Below are positions 45,810-53,585 of a stretch of DNA of 64,000 bases, one piece after another (position 1 is the stretch's first letter; each line of letters starts with the position of its first letter). The notes under the pieces are model-generated. The model ran no database searches. It saw only the letters and a program-made list of their open reading frames with translations, and was not told the origin of the DNA. This DNA is from Rugamonas aquatica. GTDB lineage: Bacteria; Pseudomonadota; Gammaproteobacteria; Burkholderiales; Burkholderiaceae_D. The position numbers and the translations under genes are program-made. The DNA is taken from positions 236,257 through 300,256 of the forward strand of contig NZ_WHUG01000008.1 in the NCBI RefSeq assembly GCF_009380215.1, read 5' to 3'.

Positions 45810-46970
45810 TCAGAGGATGCGCTCGCGGTTCAGCGTGTAGCGGGTCACTCGCTCCTCCAGTACGGTAACGCCGATGCCAGGCCCGCCGGGCATCGCTATA
45901 TAGCCATCGTCGCCCAGTACCACTGCTTGATCGACGATGTCCTCTTTGAAGTAGCGCGACGTTTCCGCTGTGTCGCCGGGCAGGGTGAAGCCTGGCGCTG
46001 CCTGCAACTGCATATTGAAGGCGCGGCCTATGCCTGTTTCGTCCATGCCGCCGGACCAGACACCGATGCCGGCCTGCTCGCACAGCGCGGCGATGCGCAG
46101 CGATTCGATCATGCCGCCCACCCGTCCTTGCTTGATGTTGATGATGCGCGCAGCCTTCAGGGCCAGCGCCGAACGCGCGTCGTCCAGATCATGGATCGAT
46201 TCATCGAGACACAGCGGCGTCGCCAGCTGGCTTTGCAGCGCCGCATGCTGGACGATGTCGCTATACGACAGCGGCTGTTCGATCATGCTCAGATTGAAGG
46301 CGTCGAGTGCGCGCAGGATGGGCGCGTGTTCGAGCCGGTAGTCGCCGTTGGCGTCGGCCATCAGCGCCAGATCCGGAAAAGCCTCGCGCACGGCCGCCAC
46401 CCATTCGACATCCTTGCCCTGCATGATCTTCAGTTTGACGCGATGGTACGGCCGGCTCATGGCGTCGGCCACGGCGTCCAGCAGCGCAGGGATGGACGGC
46501 TGTATGCCCAGCGCGACGCCCGACTGGATGGGGCGCGCCGCCAAACCCAGCAACCGATGCAGCGGCAGGCCTTGCTGGCGCGCGATCAGGTCCAGCAGGG
46601 CGTTTTCCACCATGGCCTTGGCCATGCCGTGGCCCCGCACGGGACTCCAGCTATGCAGCAGTTCGCCCAGCGTCAGACCCGGCTGCACCAGCGGAAGCAG
46701 AAACTGTTTGAACACATGCCTTACCGTCTGCGTGGTTTCGCTGGCGTAGAAGGGATCGGGGTCGGCCACGCATTCGCCCCAGCCCACCACGCCGTCCGCT
46801 TCCACGCGCAGCAGCAAGGCTTCCTTGGCCGCCCAGGTGTGCACGCTGGTGGAAAACGGCCGCAGATATGGGAGGCGCACCGTAATCAGGTCTATCCTTT
46901 GCAGCGCGGGGATGCGTGCCTGCGCCGCAGGCGAAATGGGAACGGCGCTATGCAGGTATTGATGGTCCAT
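45810..46970 (-). CDS. Enolase-superfamily N-succinylamino acid racemase (NSAR/OSBS type)
   Basis: This 386-residue muconate-lactonising-subgroup enzyme has the catalytic lysines K179 and K181 (VKLKIMQGKD), metal ligands D206 (MADANGD), E231 (IEQP) and D256 (LDES), and the second base K280 (INIKQGRVGG). The end GGMDETGIGRAFNMQLQAAPGFTLPGDTAETSRYFKEDIV is the pattern of NSAR/o-succinylbenzoate synthase proteins rather than dipeptide epimerases, although the latter are close. No menaquinone genes are nearby; arginine succinyltransferase is. It probably racemises an N-succinyl amino acid or epimerises a dipeptide. Downstream of TonB receptor 2 on the same strand. Confidence 0.85.
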   Translation of the reverse strand: MDHQYLHSAVPISPAAQARIPALQRIDLITVRLPYLRPFSTSVHTWAAKEALLLRVEADGVVGWGECVADPDPFYASETTQTVRHVFKQFLLPLVQPGLTLGELLHSWSPVRGHGMAKAMVENALLDLIARQQGLPLHRLLGLAARPIQSGVALGIQPSIPALLDAVADAMSRPYHRVKLKIMQGKDVEWVAAVREAFPDLALMADANGDYRLEHAPILRALDAFNLSMIEQPLSYSDIVQHAALQSQLATPLCLDESIHDLDDARSALALKAARIINIKQGRVGGMIESLRIAALCEQAGIGVWSGGMDETGIGRAFNMQLQAAPGFTLPGDTAETSRYFKEDIVDQAVVLGDDGYIAMPGGPGIGVTVLEERVTRYTLNRERIL

Positions 46971-47000
46971 GGAGTCGCAGTCAAAGTGATGCCGCCCCGG

Positions 47001-47024
47001 CGCTCAGCCAACGGGGGCTGAGCG
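47001..47024. other. Strong intergenic hairpin between TonB receptor 2 and the racemase gene
   Basis: A perfect 9-bp stem CGCTCAGCC/GGCTGAGCG (47001-47009, 47016-47024) with a 6-base loop occupies the 66-base spacer. It lacks a U-tract on the minus strand, so it is more likely an mRNA stabilising or processing structure than a terminator. Confidence 0.55.
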
Positions 47025-47036
47025 CAGCGGGCAAGA

Positions 47037-49790
47037 CTAGAATTTGTATTGCAGGTTGGCGAACATCGAGCGGCCACGCGGATCGCCATAGGTTGGATCC
47101 CAGGTGACTTCGAAGTAGCGCGACTGGTTGGTGAACGGCGGCGCCGTATCGAACAGGTTGATGACGCCGGCGCGCAGCTTGAGGCTCTTGGTGAACGCAT
47201 AGCTGCCCGTCAAGTCCCACAGCGAATAGGCTTTGACATCGCGGTCGTTCCAGCCCTGATCGGCCAGCCCCGGAATGTTCTGGTCGCGATAGCTGGAGAG
47301 GAAGGTGTTGCCCAGGCTCAGATTGACCGGACCCTGGGTCCAATCGACATTGAGCTTGTGGCGCCAGCGCTGTACCGCCTTGTCGTCGCGGAAGACGCCA
47401 AGGCCATTGGTCATCGGCGAGTTCGGATCCGACTGGAACTTGTACTCGGTGATCAGGGTGCCGGACAGGCTGGCGCTGAAGCGGCCCCACGAACCCGTAT
47501 CGCCCTGCCAGTTGATCGCGATATCCAGGCCGGATGTGTTGAGCTTGCCCCGGTTCTCTTTTTTGAACTGGAGATAGGAAACGGCGCCGTCGCTGTCCCG
47601 CACGACGATGTTCGGATCGTTGTAGTAGATCGGATTGTCGAACACGGTCTGCTCGCCGATTTCGGAAATGATGTCGGTCTTGTGGATGATCCAGTAGTCC
47701 AGGCTGCCGTTCCAGTTCTTGTTGGGTTGAATCACCAGACCGGCTGAGAACTGCTTGGATTTCTCCGGCTTGAGCAGCGGGTTGCCATAGCGGTCCAGAT
47801 CGAACTGGGCGATCTCGCCCGACACCGGATCCTTGACGAAGCTGGCCGTGGTGCCGGAACGGACCGGCAGGAACAGCTCGCCGATCGACGGTGCGCGGAA
47901 GCCGGTGCCGTAGGAAGCGCGGCCCAGCAGCTCCTTGCTCGGGCGATAGCTGACGGCGATCTTCGGATTGGTGGTTTTCAGTTCCGGCGTGGTGATGCCG
48001 GTCAGCGGATCATGCACGCCCTTGTAGCGGTCGTGGCGGATGGCGAACTGGGCTTCCCACTCCTTGGTGAACGGGGCGCTGAGCTCGGTGTAGAAACCGG
48101 CGATGTTGCGCGAGTTCGAGGCGTCGGCCAGCAGCGCGTCGGAACTGGCGCGGTCGCCCTGCACGTCGTTGGTGCGCAGCGCATCGGTGGAGGCGAACTC
48201 CGTCTTCTCGCGGCGCAGCTCGGCGCCCAGGGCCAGCATCAGGTCGCCGCCGGCCATTGGCATCAATGCCCGGGTCAGCTTGCCGTCGATGCTGTCGCTG
48301 ATGCCCTTGGAGATGCGGGCGGCGCCATCGATCTTGATCGAGTTCATGAACTTGCGGCCGGCGTCGTCGGTGGCGGGAACAAAGGGGTTGTACAGCCCCT
48401 TGGCGATCCCCGCCAGCAGCTTGCTGTGCGAAACCCAGCCATCGATATCGAGGTCGGTGGCCTTGTTTTCGCTGTGGTTGTAGGCGGTGTCGTATTCCCA
48501 GCTGCCCATGCGCCCGGTGGCGCCCAGCACGAGGCGCGACGCCTTGCTGGTGACTTCGGAGGTGCGGCGGCCCGCATCCGTCAGGCGGAAGCGGAAATTG
48601 ATCGGGGTGACGATGCCGGTCTTGGCTTGCAGGTCCGCCGGCAAATAGATGCCGGAGGTGGTGCCGTTGATGCTGCCCGAGGTGGCGGGCGAGGCCGCAT
48701 AGTCGGTGTCGGCCTTGCTGAGCAGGAGTTCGGCAAACAGCTGGTGCGACTCGGCGAGCTGGAAGGTGGCGCGGCCGATGAAGCTCATCTTGTTGGACTT
48801 CGGATAGACCTCCGAGTCGCCCATGTAGTTGAAGGAGCAGCCCTCGGTGCCGCCCGGTCCCAGCGGGCGCACCACGTTGGGGCTGCCGTCCACGCAGGAC
48901 GCCTTGCCGAAGTTGACGCGCCGGCCCGGCGAAGGCACCCAGGTGCCGCCGGGGCCGGAGCCCTTGAGGTAGCTGGATTTGTTGAGCAGGGCCAGCTGGG
49001 CGGCGGTCAGGTCCACGTTGGCGGGGAAGGTGGTGCTCGACAGCTGCGGCGACAGCCGGTCGGGCAGGCTGTACTCCTGCATGAACTTCCGTTCGGAGCT
49101 GGCCAGGCGCTCCGACTTCTGCACGTCCAGCGCGCCGAACACATTGAAGCGATCCGTGCTCAGGTCGCCGTAGCCGCCGGCCAGCGAGGCGGTGGTCTTG
49201 CCGCCGCCGCCTTCGCCGGTTTTCAGGGCGTACACGCTGACGTCGCCGCCCTGGTAATCCTTGCGGGTGATGAAGTTGATTACGCCGCCCATGGCGTCGG
49301 TGCCGTAGATGGCCGATGCGCCATCCTTGAGCACTTCCACGCGCTGGATGGCGCCGGCGGGTATGTTGTTCAGGTCGACGCCGGAATTGTCGCCGGGGCT
49401 GGCGAAGTTGGCCATGCGGCGGCCATTGAGCAGCACCAGCGTGCTGGACACGCCGAGCCCGCGCAGATTGGCGCCGTTGAAGCCGCGCTGGCCGCCCATC
49501 ACGTCGCTGACGCTGGCGCCGTCGGTCAGGCCGCCGACGTTGGAGGAAATTTTTTGCAGCAGTTCGGCGGCGGTGGTCACGCCGGATTTATCGATGTCCT
49601 CACGCTTGATGATTTCAACGGGCAAGGCCGCCTCGCCTTCGATGCGCTTGATGCTGGAGCCGGTGATTTCCACGCGCTGCATGGTTTGCGCGTCGACGCT
49701 CAGGCTCATGCCGCCAAGCGCGAGCAGTACGGCATGGGCGCATCGGGAGCGGCGGAATGCAGAGGCGTGGTGCTTGCTAGCTGTTTTCAT
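47037..49790 (-). CDS. TonB-dependent outer-membrane receptor 2 of the cyanophycin locus
   Basis: This 917-residue receptor has a signal peptide (HAVLLALGGMSLSVDAQ), a VEITGSSIKRIEGEAALPVEIIKREDIDKSG box, plug (FNGANLRGLGVSSTLVLLNGRRMANFASPGDNSGVDLNNIP) and beta-barrel ending FANLQYKF, whose terminal Phe is the usual barrel signature. It is clearly paralogous to receptor 1. The ATG at 49790 follows GAGGACTGATCGC; the very long in-frame region upstream is antisense to cyanophycinase 3 and rejected. It is divergent from cyanophycinase 3 and precedes the racemase gene. Confidence 0.9.
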   Translation of the reverse strand: MKTASKHHASAFRRSRCAHAVLLALGGMSLSVDAQTMQRVEITGSSIKRIEGEAALPVEIIKREDIDKSGVTTAAELLQKISSNVGGLTDGASVSDVMGGQRGFNGANLRGLGVSSTLVLLNGRRMANFASPGDNSGVDLNNIPAGAIQRVEVLKDGASAIYGTDAMGGVINFITRKDYQGGDVSVYALKTGEGGGGKTTASLAGGYGDLSTDRFNVFGALDVQKSERLASSERKFMQEYSLPDRLSPQLSSTTFPANVDLTAAQLALLNKSSYLKGSGPGGTWVPSPGRRVNFGKASCVDGSPNVVRPLGPGGTEGCSFNYMGDSEVYPKSNKMSFIGRATFQLAESHQLFAELLLSKADTDYAASPATSGSINGTTSGIYLPADLQAKTGIVTPINFRFRLTDAGRRTSEVTSKASRLVLGATGRMGSWEYDTAYNHSENKATDLDIDGWVSHSKLLAGIAKGLYNPFVPATDDAGRKFMNSIKIDGAARISKGISDSIDGKLTRALMPMAGGDLMLALGAELRREKTEFASTDALRTNDVQGDRASSDALLADASNSRNIAGFYTELSAPFTKEWEAQFAIRHDRYKGVHDPLTGITTPELKTTNPKIAVSYRPSKELLGRASYGTGFRAPSIGELFLPVRSGTTASFVKDPVSGEIAQFDLDRYGNPLLKPEKSKQFSAGLVIQPNKNWNGSLDYWIIHKTDIISEIGEQTVFDNPIYYNDPNIVVRDSDGAVSYLQFKKENRGKLNTSGLDIAINWQGDTGSWGRFSASLSGTLITEYKFQSDPNSPMTNGLGVFRDDKAVQRWRHKLNVDWTQGPVNLSLGNTFLSSYRDQNIPGLADQGWNDRDVKAYSLWDLTGSYAFTKSLKLRAGVINLFDTAPPFTNQSRYFEVTWDPTYGDPRGRSMFANLQYKF

Positions 49791-50093
49791 GCGATCAGTC
49801 CTCGAAAGTGGGTATGCAGACGCAAACACCATGCTTGCGCCACTCCGGTGTAGCCATGGAACGGTTCCAGTGTAGGCAGCGTTGCGCGGCTTGCGCGCGC
49901 TTGACCCGGCCTTGGTCGCTCTGGGACAAAGCCGCGTCGCATTGTTGCAATAAAGCCAGTAAGTTAATGTTGCGGACTTCCGACAGTGCGACATGGAATT
50001 GCCTATGTGCGCAAATTCGGCGGGCCGATGGCTACAGCCGCCGGATCGGTGGCAACATGGCTGGCAATGAGATTGTGGTGAAAGGTGCTGCGC
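49791..50093. promoter_or_regulatory. Divergent spacer between TonB receptor 2 and cyanophycinase 3
   Basis: About 300 bases without a gene must hold both promoters. TGGCAACATGGCTGGCAATG at about 50050-50069 is a short direct repeat (TGGCAAyATG-like units) near the cyanophycinase start. No palindrome stands out. A binding region for the AraC-type regulator encoded downstream is expected here but not demonstrated. Confidence 0.35.
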
Positions 50094-51374
50094 ATGAAAT
50101 CCGTGTCGATATTGCTGCTGTGGGCAGCGCAACTGGCCTGCGCCGTCGCGTATGCCGCGGAAGGCGCCGCGCCGCCCGCGTTCCAGCCGGTCGCCGGCTT
50201 CGTGGTGCCGATGGGCGGTGCGGTGCGCTACGACAACGATGCGGTGCGCCAGCGGCTGGTGGATCTGGCGGGCGGGCCGGGCGCGCGCTTTGTCGTCATT
50301 CCCACTTCCTCGTCGGCGCCGGAAAAGACCGGCGCCGACGCCGCGCAGGAATTGCGGCGCCGTGGCGCCCAGGTGGAGTTGCTGAAGATAGCGCCGCTCT
50401 GGACGGGCGAAAATCTGGAGTCGGCGCGACGGGCCGCGGCCGATCCGGCCAACGTCGCCAAGATCCGCGCCGCCACCGGCGTGTATTTCACCGGCGGCGC
50501 GCAGGAGCGCTATGCCGACGTGCTCAATCCCGGCGGCGTGGCGTCGCCGGTGCTGCAGGCGGTGCAGGACTTGCAGGCGCGGGGCGGCGTGATCGCCGGC
50601 ACCAGCGCCGGCGCCGCCATCATGAGCCGCGTGATGTTCCGCGATGCGCTCAATCCCTTGCTGGTGCTGAAGGGCGTGATGCGCGAGGGGAAGGAGATCG
50701 ATCGCGGCCTGGGCTTCGTCGGCGACCAGCTGTTCATCGACCAGCATTTCCTCAAGCGGGGCCGGGTCGGCCGCATGCTGGCGCTGATGCTGGCCAAGGG
50801 TTACAAGATTGGCCTGGGCGTGGACGAGAACACGGCCGCCGTCATCCACGGCAGCGAGATCGAGATCGTCGGCGCCACCGGCGCCTTGCTGCTGGACTTG
50901 CGCGAGGCGACGCAGGAAGCGGGGCCGGTGAATGTGCGCAATGTGCGGATTTCCTATCTGGACAATGGCGATCGCTATGATCTGGCCAGCGCGCAAGGGA
51001 CGGTGCTGGCCGCCAAGCAGGCCAGGGGCGAGCTCAAGTTCCGGCAGCCGGGCTTTGTGCCGGACCAGGAATACATCCGTCCCGCCTACACTGACATCCT
51101 CGGCGAAAACGCCATCCAGCGCGCCTTGGCGCAACTGGTCGATGGGCCGCGCGACCAGGTCACCGGCATCGCCTTCGACTTGCAGCTGCCGGGGCCTGGC
51201 GTGGCCAGCGATCCCGCGCCGGAACTGGGCTTCGAGTTCGTGCTGCGGCGCGATGCGCGCACCCACGGCTGGGACAGCGCCGGCCTCGATGGCAATGATT
51301 ACTCCGTCTTCGACGCCCGTCTCGATGTCCGTCCGGTGCGTCTCAAAATGCCGCTCTATCAGGCATGGCAATGA
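50094..51374 (+). CDS. Secreted cyanophycinase 3 (divergent)
   Basis: This 426-residue protein has a signal peptide (MKSVSILLLWAAQLACAVAYAAE). The S51 core (FVVPMGGAVRYDNDAVRQRLVDLAGG) has the nucleophile S171 in GVIAGTSAGAAIM, the GTSAG form found in classical cyanobacterial CphB, whereas paralogs 1 and 2 have GSSAG. YFTGGAQERYADVL and GLGFVGDQLFIDQHFLKRGRVGRM are conserved. The ATG at 50094 follows AAAGG; GTG at 50085 is possible. It heads a unit with zinc hydrolase 2, the regulator and astA. Confidence 0.91.
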   Translation: MKSVSILLLWAAQLACAVAYAAEGAAPPAFQPVAGFVVPMGGAVRYDNDAVRQRLVDLAGGPGARFVVIPTSSSAPEKTGADAAQELRRRGAQVELLKIAPLWTGENLESARRAAADPANVAKIRAATGVYFTGGAQERYADVLNPGGVASPVLQAVQDLQARGGVIAGTSAGAAIMSRVMFRDALNPLLVLKGVMREGKEIDRGLGFVGDQLFIDQHFLKRGRVGRMLALMLAKGYKIGLGVDENTAAVIHGSEIEIVGATGALLLDLREATQEAGPVNVRNVRISYLDNGDRYDLASAQGTVLAAKQARGELKFRQPGFVPDQEYIRPAYTDILGENAIQRALAQLVDGPRDQVTGIAFDLQLPGPGVASDPAPELGFEFVLRRDARTHGWDSAGLDGNDYSVFDARLDVRPVRLKMPLYQAWQ

Positions 51375-51410
51375 CGCCGCGCATTCGATGACTGCTCACT
51401 GAAAGCTTAC

Positions 51411-52541
51411 ATGGAACAGATCACCATCGCGCTTCCTTCTCCCGCCGCCGGCACCCACCGCAGCCTGAGCTACCTCCGCTTCGGCCAGCAGGGACGCGGC
51501 CCCAAGGCCTATATCCAGGCGGCGCTGCATGCGGACGAATTGCCCGGCATGCTGGTGGCCCATCATCTGCGGCTGCAGCTTGCAGAGCTGGAGCGGCAGG
51601 GCCTGCTGCTTGGCGAGGTGATACTGGTGCCGGCCGCCAATCCTATCGGGCTGGCGCACACCCTGCTGGGAACCAGCCAGGGCCGCTTCGATTTGCGCAC
51701 GGGGCAGAATTTCAACCGCTTGTTTCCCAATCTGTCGCAGGCGGTGTGGCAGCTGGTGCAGCCGCAGCTGGGCGCGGATGCGCAGACCAATCAGGCCTTG
51801 ATACGGGCCGCCATCCGCACCAGCCTGCACGACCGCCAGCGCGATCTGGATGCTGGCGACGAACTGTCGGCCCAGCGTCTGGCGCTGATGCGGCTGGCCG
51901 CCGATGCCGATGTCGTGCTGGACCTGCATTGCGATTGCGAGTCCCTGCTGCACCTGTACACGGGCACGCCGTTGTGGGAGCGCGTGGCGCCGCTGGCCGG
52001 CCTGCTGGGCGCCAGCGTGGCCTTGCTGGAGACGGAATCCGGCGACGACCCTTTCGATGAAGCCTGCTCGCGCATCTGGTGGGATATCGCGGCGCTGGCC
52101 GGCGCGGACTTCCCCGTGCCGCTGGCCTGCCTTGCCGTGACCATCGAACTGCGCGGCTTTGTCGATGTCGACCACGCCACGGCCACGCGCGATGCGGCGG
52201 CCATACTCGATTTCCTGCGCTTGCAGGGCGTGCTGGCGGGGCCGCTGTCGCAAGCCGTGCCGCCGGCCTGCGAGCCCACGCCGCTGGCTGGCTGCATGCC
52301 GGTGGCGGCGCCGTCGGCGGGGCTGGTCGTGTACTTGCGCGAACTGGGCGCCAGCGTGCGCGCCGGCGAACCGTTAATCGACTTGATTGACCCTGTCAGC
52401 GGCAGCGTGCAACAATTGTTGGCGCCGGTGGACGGCTTTTATTTCGCCCGCGAGAACCGTCGCTATGTATCGCCCGGAACGCGCCTGAGCAAGGTGGCCG
52501 GCAAGCTGGCCCTGCGTAGCGGGCCGCTGCTGTCGGCTTGA
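51411..52541 (+). CDS. Aspartoacylase/succinylglutamate desuccinylase-fold zinc hydrolase 2, candidate beta-Asp-Arg dipeptidase
   Basis: This 376-residue cytosolic protein has zinc ligands H40, E43 (QAALHADELPGML) and H173 (VLDLHCD) and base E246 (TIELRG), collinear with paralog 1. The C-terminal domain (PVAAPSAGLVVYLRELGASVRAGEPLIDLIDPVSG) is also shared. It lies 36 bases after cyanophycinase 3 and 33 before the regulator. Either it splits beta-Asp-Arg (CphZ-like) or removes succinyl groups in the succinyl pathway; the sequence alone cannot separate these. Confidence 0.88.
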   Translation: MEQITIALPSPAAGTHRSLSYLRFGQQGRGPKAYIQAALHADELPGMLVAHHLRLQLAELERQGLLLGEVILVPAANPIGLAHTLLGTSQGRFDLRTGQNFNRLFPNLSQAVWQLVQPQLGADAQTNQALIRAAIRTSLHDRQRDLDAGDELSAQRLALMRLAADADVVLDLHCDCESLLHLYTGTPLWERVAPLAGLLGASVALLETESGDDPFDEACSRIWWDIAALAGADFPVPLACLAVTIELRGFVDVDHATATRDAAAILDFLRLQGVLAGPLSQAVPPACEPTPLAGCMPVAAPSAGLVVYLRELGASVRAGEPLIDLIDPVSGSVQQLLAPVDGFYFARENRRYVSPGTRLSKVAGKLALRSGPLLSA

Positions 52542-52574
52542 GGCCGCACGCCACCCGGATCGAGGACTAAATGT

Positions 52575-53585
52575 ATGGGGTATCCCTTTTCCGTTTCGTT
52601 GATCTTGCTGCCCGGCTTCTCGCTGTTCACGCTGGGGGCGGTGCGCTCCGTCTTCACCGCCGCCAACGAGGTCGAGGGCGAACCGCTGTATCGCGTGCGG
52701 CAATACAGCCCCGAAGGCGACACGGCAATGACCCAATGCCTGCTGACGCTCGCGGCCGACCCGCTGGCCAGGCTCAATCCAGAACAACCCGGCTTGCTGC
52801 TGTTGATTGCCGACGGGCGCGTCGACGAGCGGCCGCTCGCGCAGGTCGGCCAGTGCCTGGTGCAGCAGTTGCAGCGCTTCGGCAATGACGGCCCCTGGGT
52901 GCTGGGGGCTTGCGGCACGGGCGCGCAGGTGCTGGCGCAGCTCGGTTTGCTCGATGGCTATCGCGCGGCGATCGATTGGCGCATACAGGCCGAGGCGGTG
53001 GAGCGTTATCCCGCCACGGTGTTCACGCCGGGCCTGTACGAAATCGACCGCAACCGTATCAGCGCCGGCACCGGCGCGGCGGTTACTGATTTGCTGCTGC
53101 ATTGGCTGGGCAAACGCCACGGCAGCATGTTCGCGGCGGAAGTGGCGGCCGGGCTGGGCCTGGACCGCCTGCGCGGCGGCGACGAGCGTCAGCCCGTGCC
53201 GGCGTCGGCGCAACCGGCGGTGGGCTCGGCGCGCCTCAAGGATGCGCTGGAACTGATGGCGGCCAATCTGGCCGAGCCCTTGCAGGCGGAAGACATCGCC
53301 CAGCTGGTCGGGGTATCGCGCCGCCAGCTGGAGCGCCTGTTCCGCCAGCACCTGGATACCTTCCCTTCGCGATACTATCTGGAACTGCGCCTCAAGCACG
53401 CCCGTCGCCAGCTGAAGCAGACCACGCTGTCGATACTGCAGGTGGGGCTGGTGTGCGGATTCACTTCAGGTTCGCATTTTTCCACGACCTATCGTAATTA
53501 TTTCGGATATACGCCGCGCGAAGAACGAGCCCGGCTGGCGATGCCGGAAGCTGAGACTGACATTGGCGGAGAGGACATGGAATGA
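52575..53585 (+). CDS. GlxA/ArgR-type AraC-family transcriptional regulator
   Basis: This 336-residue regulator has an N-terminal DJ-1/PfpI-like domain (FSVSLILLPGFSLFTLGAVRSVFTAANEV to about residue 190) and two C-terminal AraC helix-turn-helix motifs: EPLQAEDIAQLVGVSRRQLERLFRQHL and TTLSILQVGLVCGFTSGSHFSTTYRNYFGYTPREER. Pseudomonas ArgR, which activates arginine succinyltransferase (aru/ast) operons in response to arginine, has this same make-up. The ATG follows GAGGACTAA. Its end overlaps astA by 4 bases. It likely controls this locus in response to arginine. Confidence 0.9.
   Translation: MGYPFSVSLILLPGFSLFTLGAVRSVFTAANEVEGEPLYRVRQYSPEGDTAMTQCLLTLAADPLARLNPEQPGLLLLIADGRVDERPLAQVGQCLVQQLQRFGNDGPWVLGACGTGAQVLAQLGLLDGYRAAIDWRIQAEAVERYPATVFTPGLYEIDRNRISAGTGAAVTDLLLHWLGKRHGSMFAAEVAAGLGLDRLRGGDERQPVPASAQPAVGSARLKDALELMAANLAEPLQAEDIAQLVGVSRRQLERLFRQHLDTFPSRYYLELRLKHARRQLKQTTLSILQVGLVCGFTSGSHFSTTYRNYFGYTPREERARLAMPEAETDIGGEDME

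Noticed and set aside
45810..46970. L-Ala-D/L-Glu-type dipeptide epimerase
   Set aside because: The NIKQGRVGG and GGMDETGIGRA...FTLPGDT segments match the NSAR/OSBS group; kept only as an alternative.
49791..51371. Minus-strand extension of TonB receptor 2 to 1444 residues
   Set aside because: It covers cyanophycinase 3 in antisense; the signal peptide and ribosome binding site put the start at 49790.
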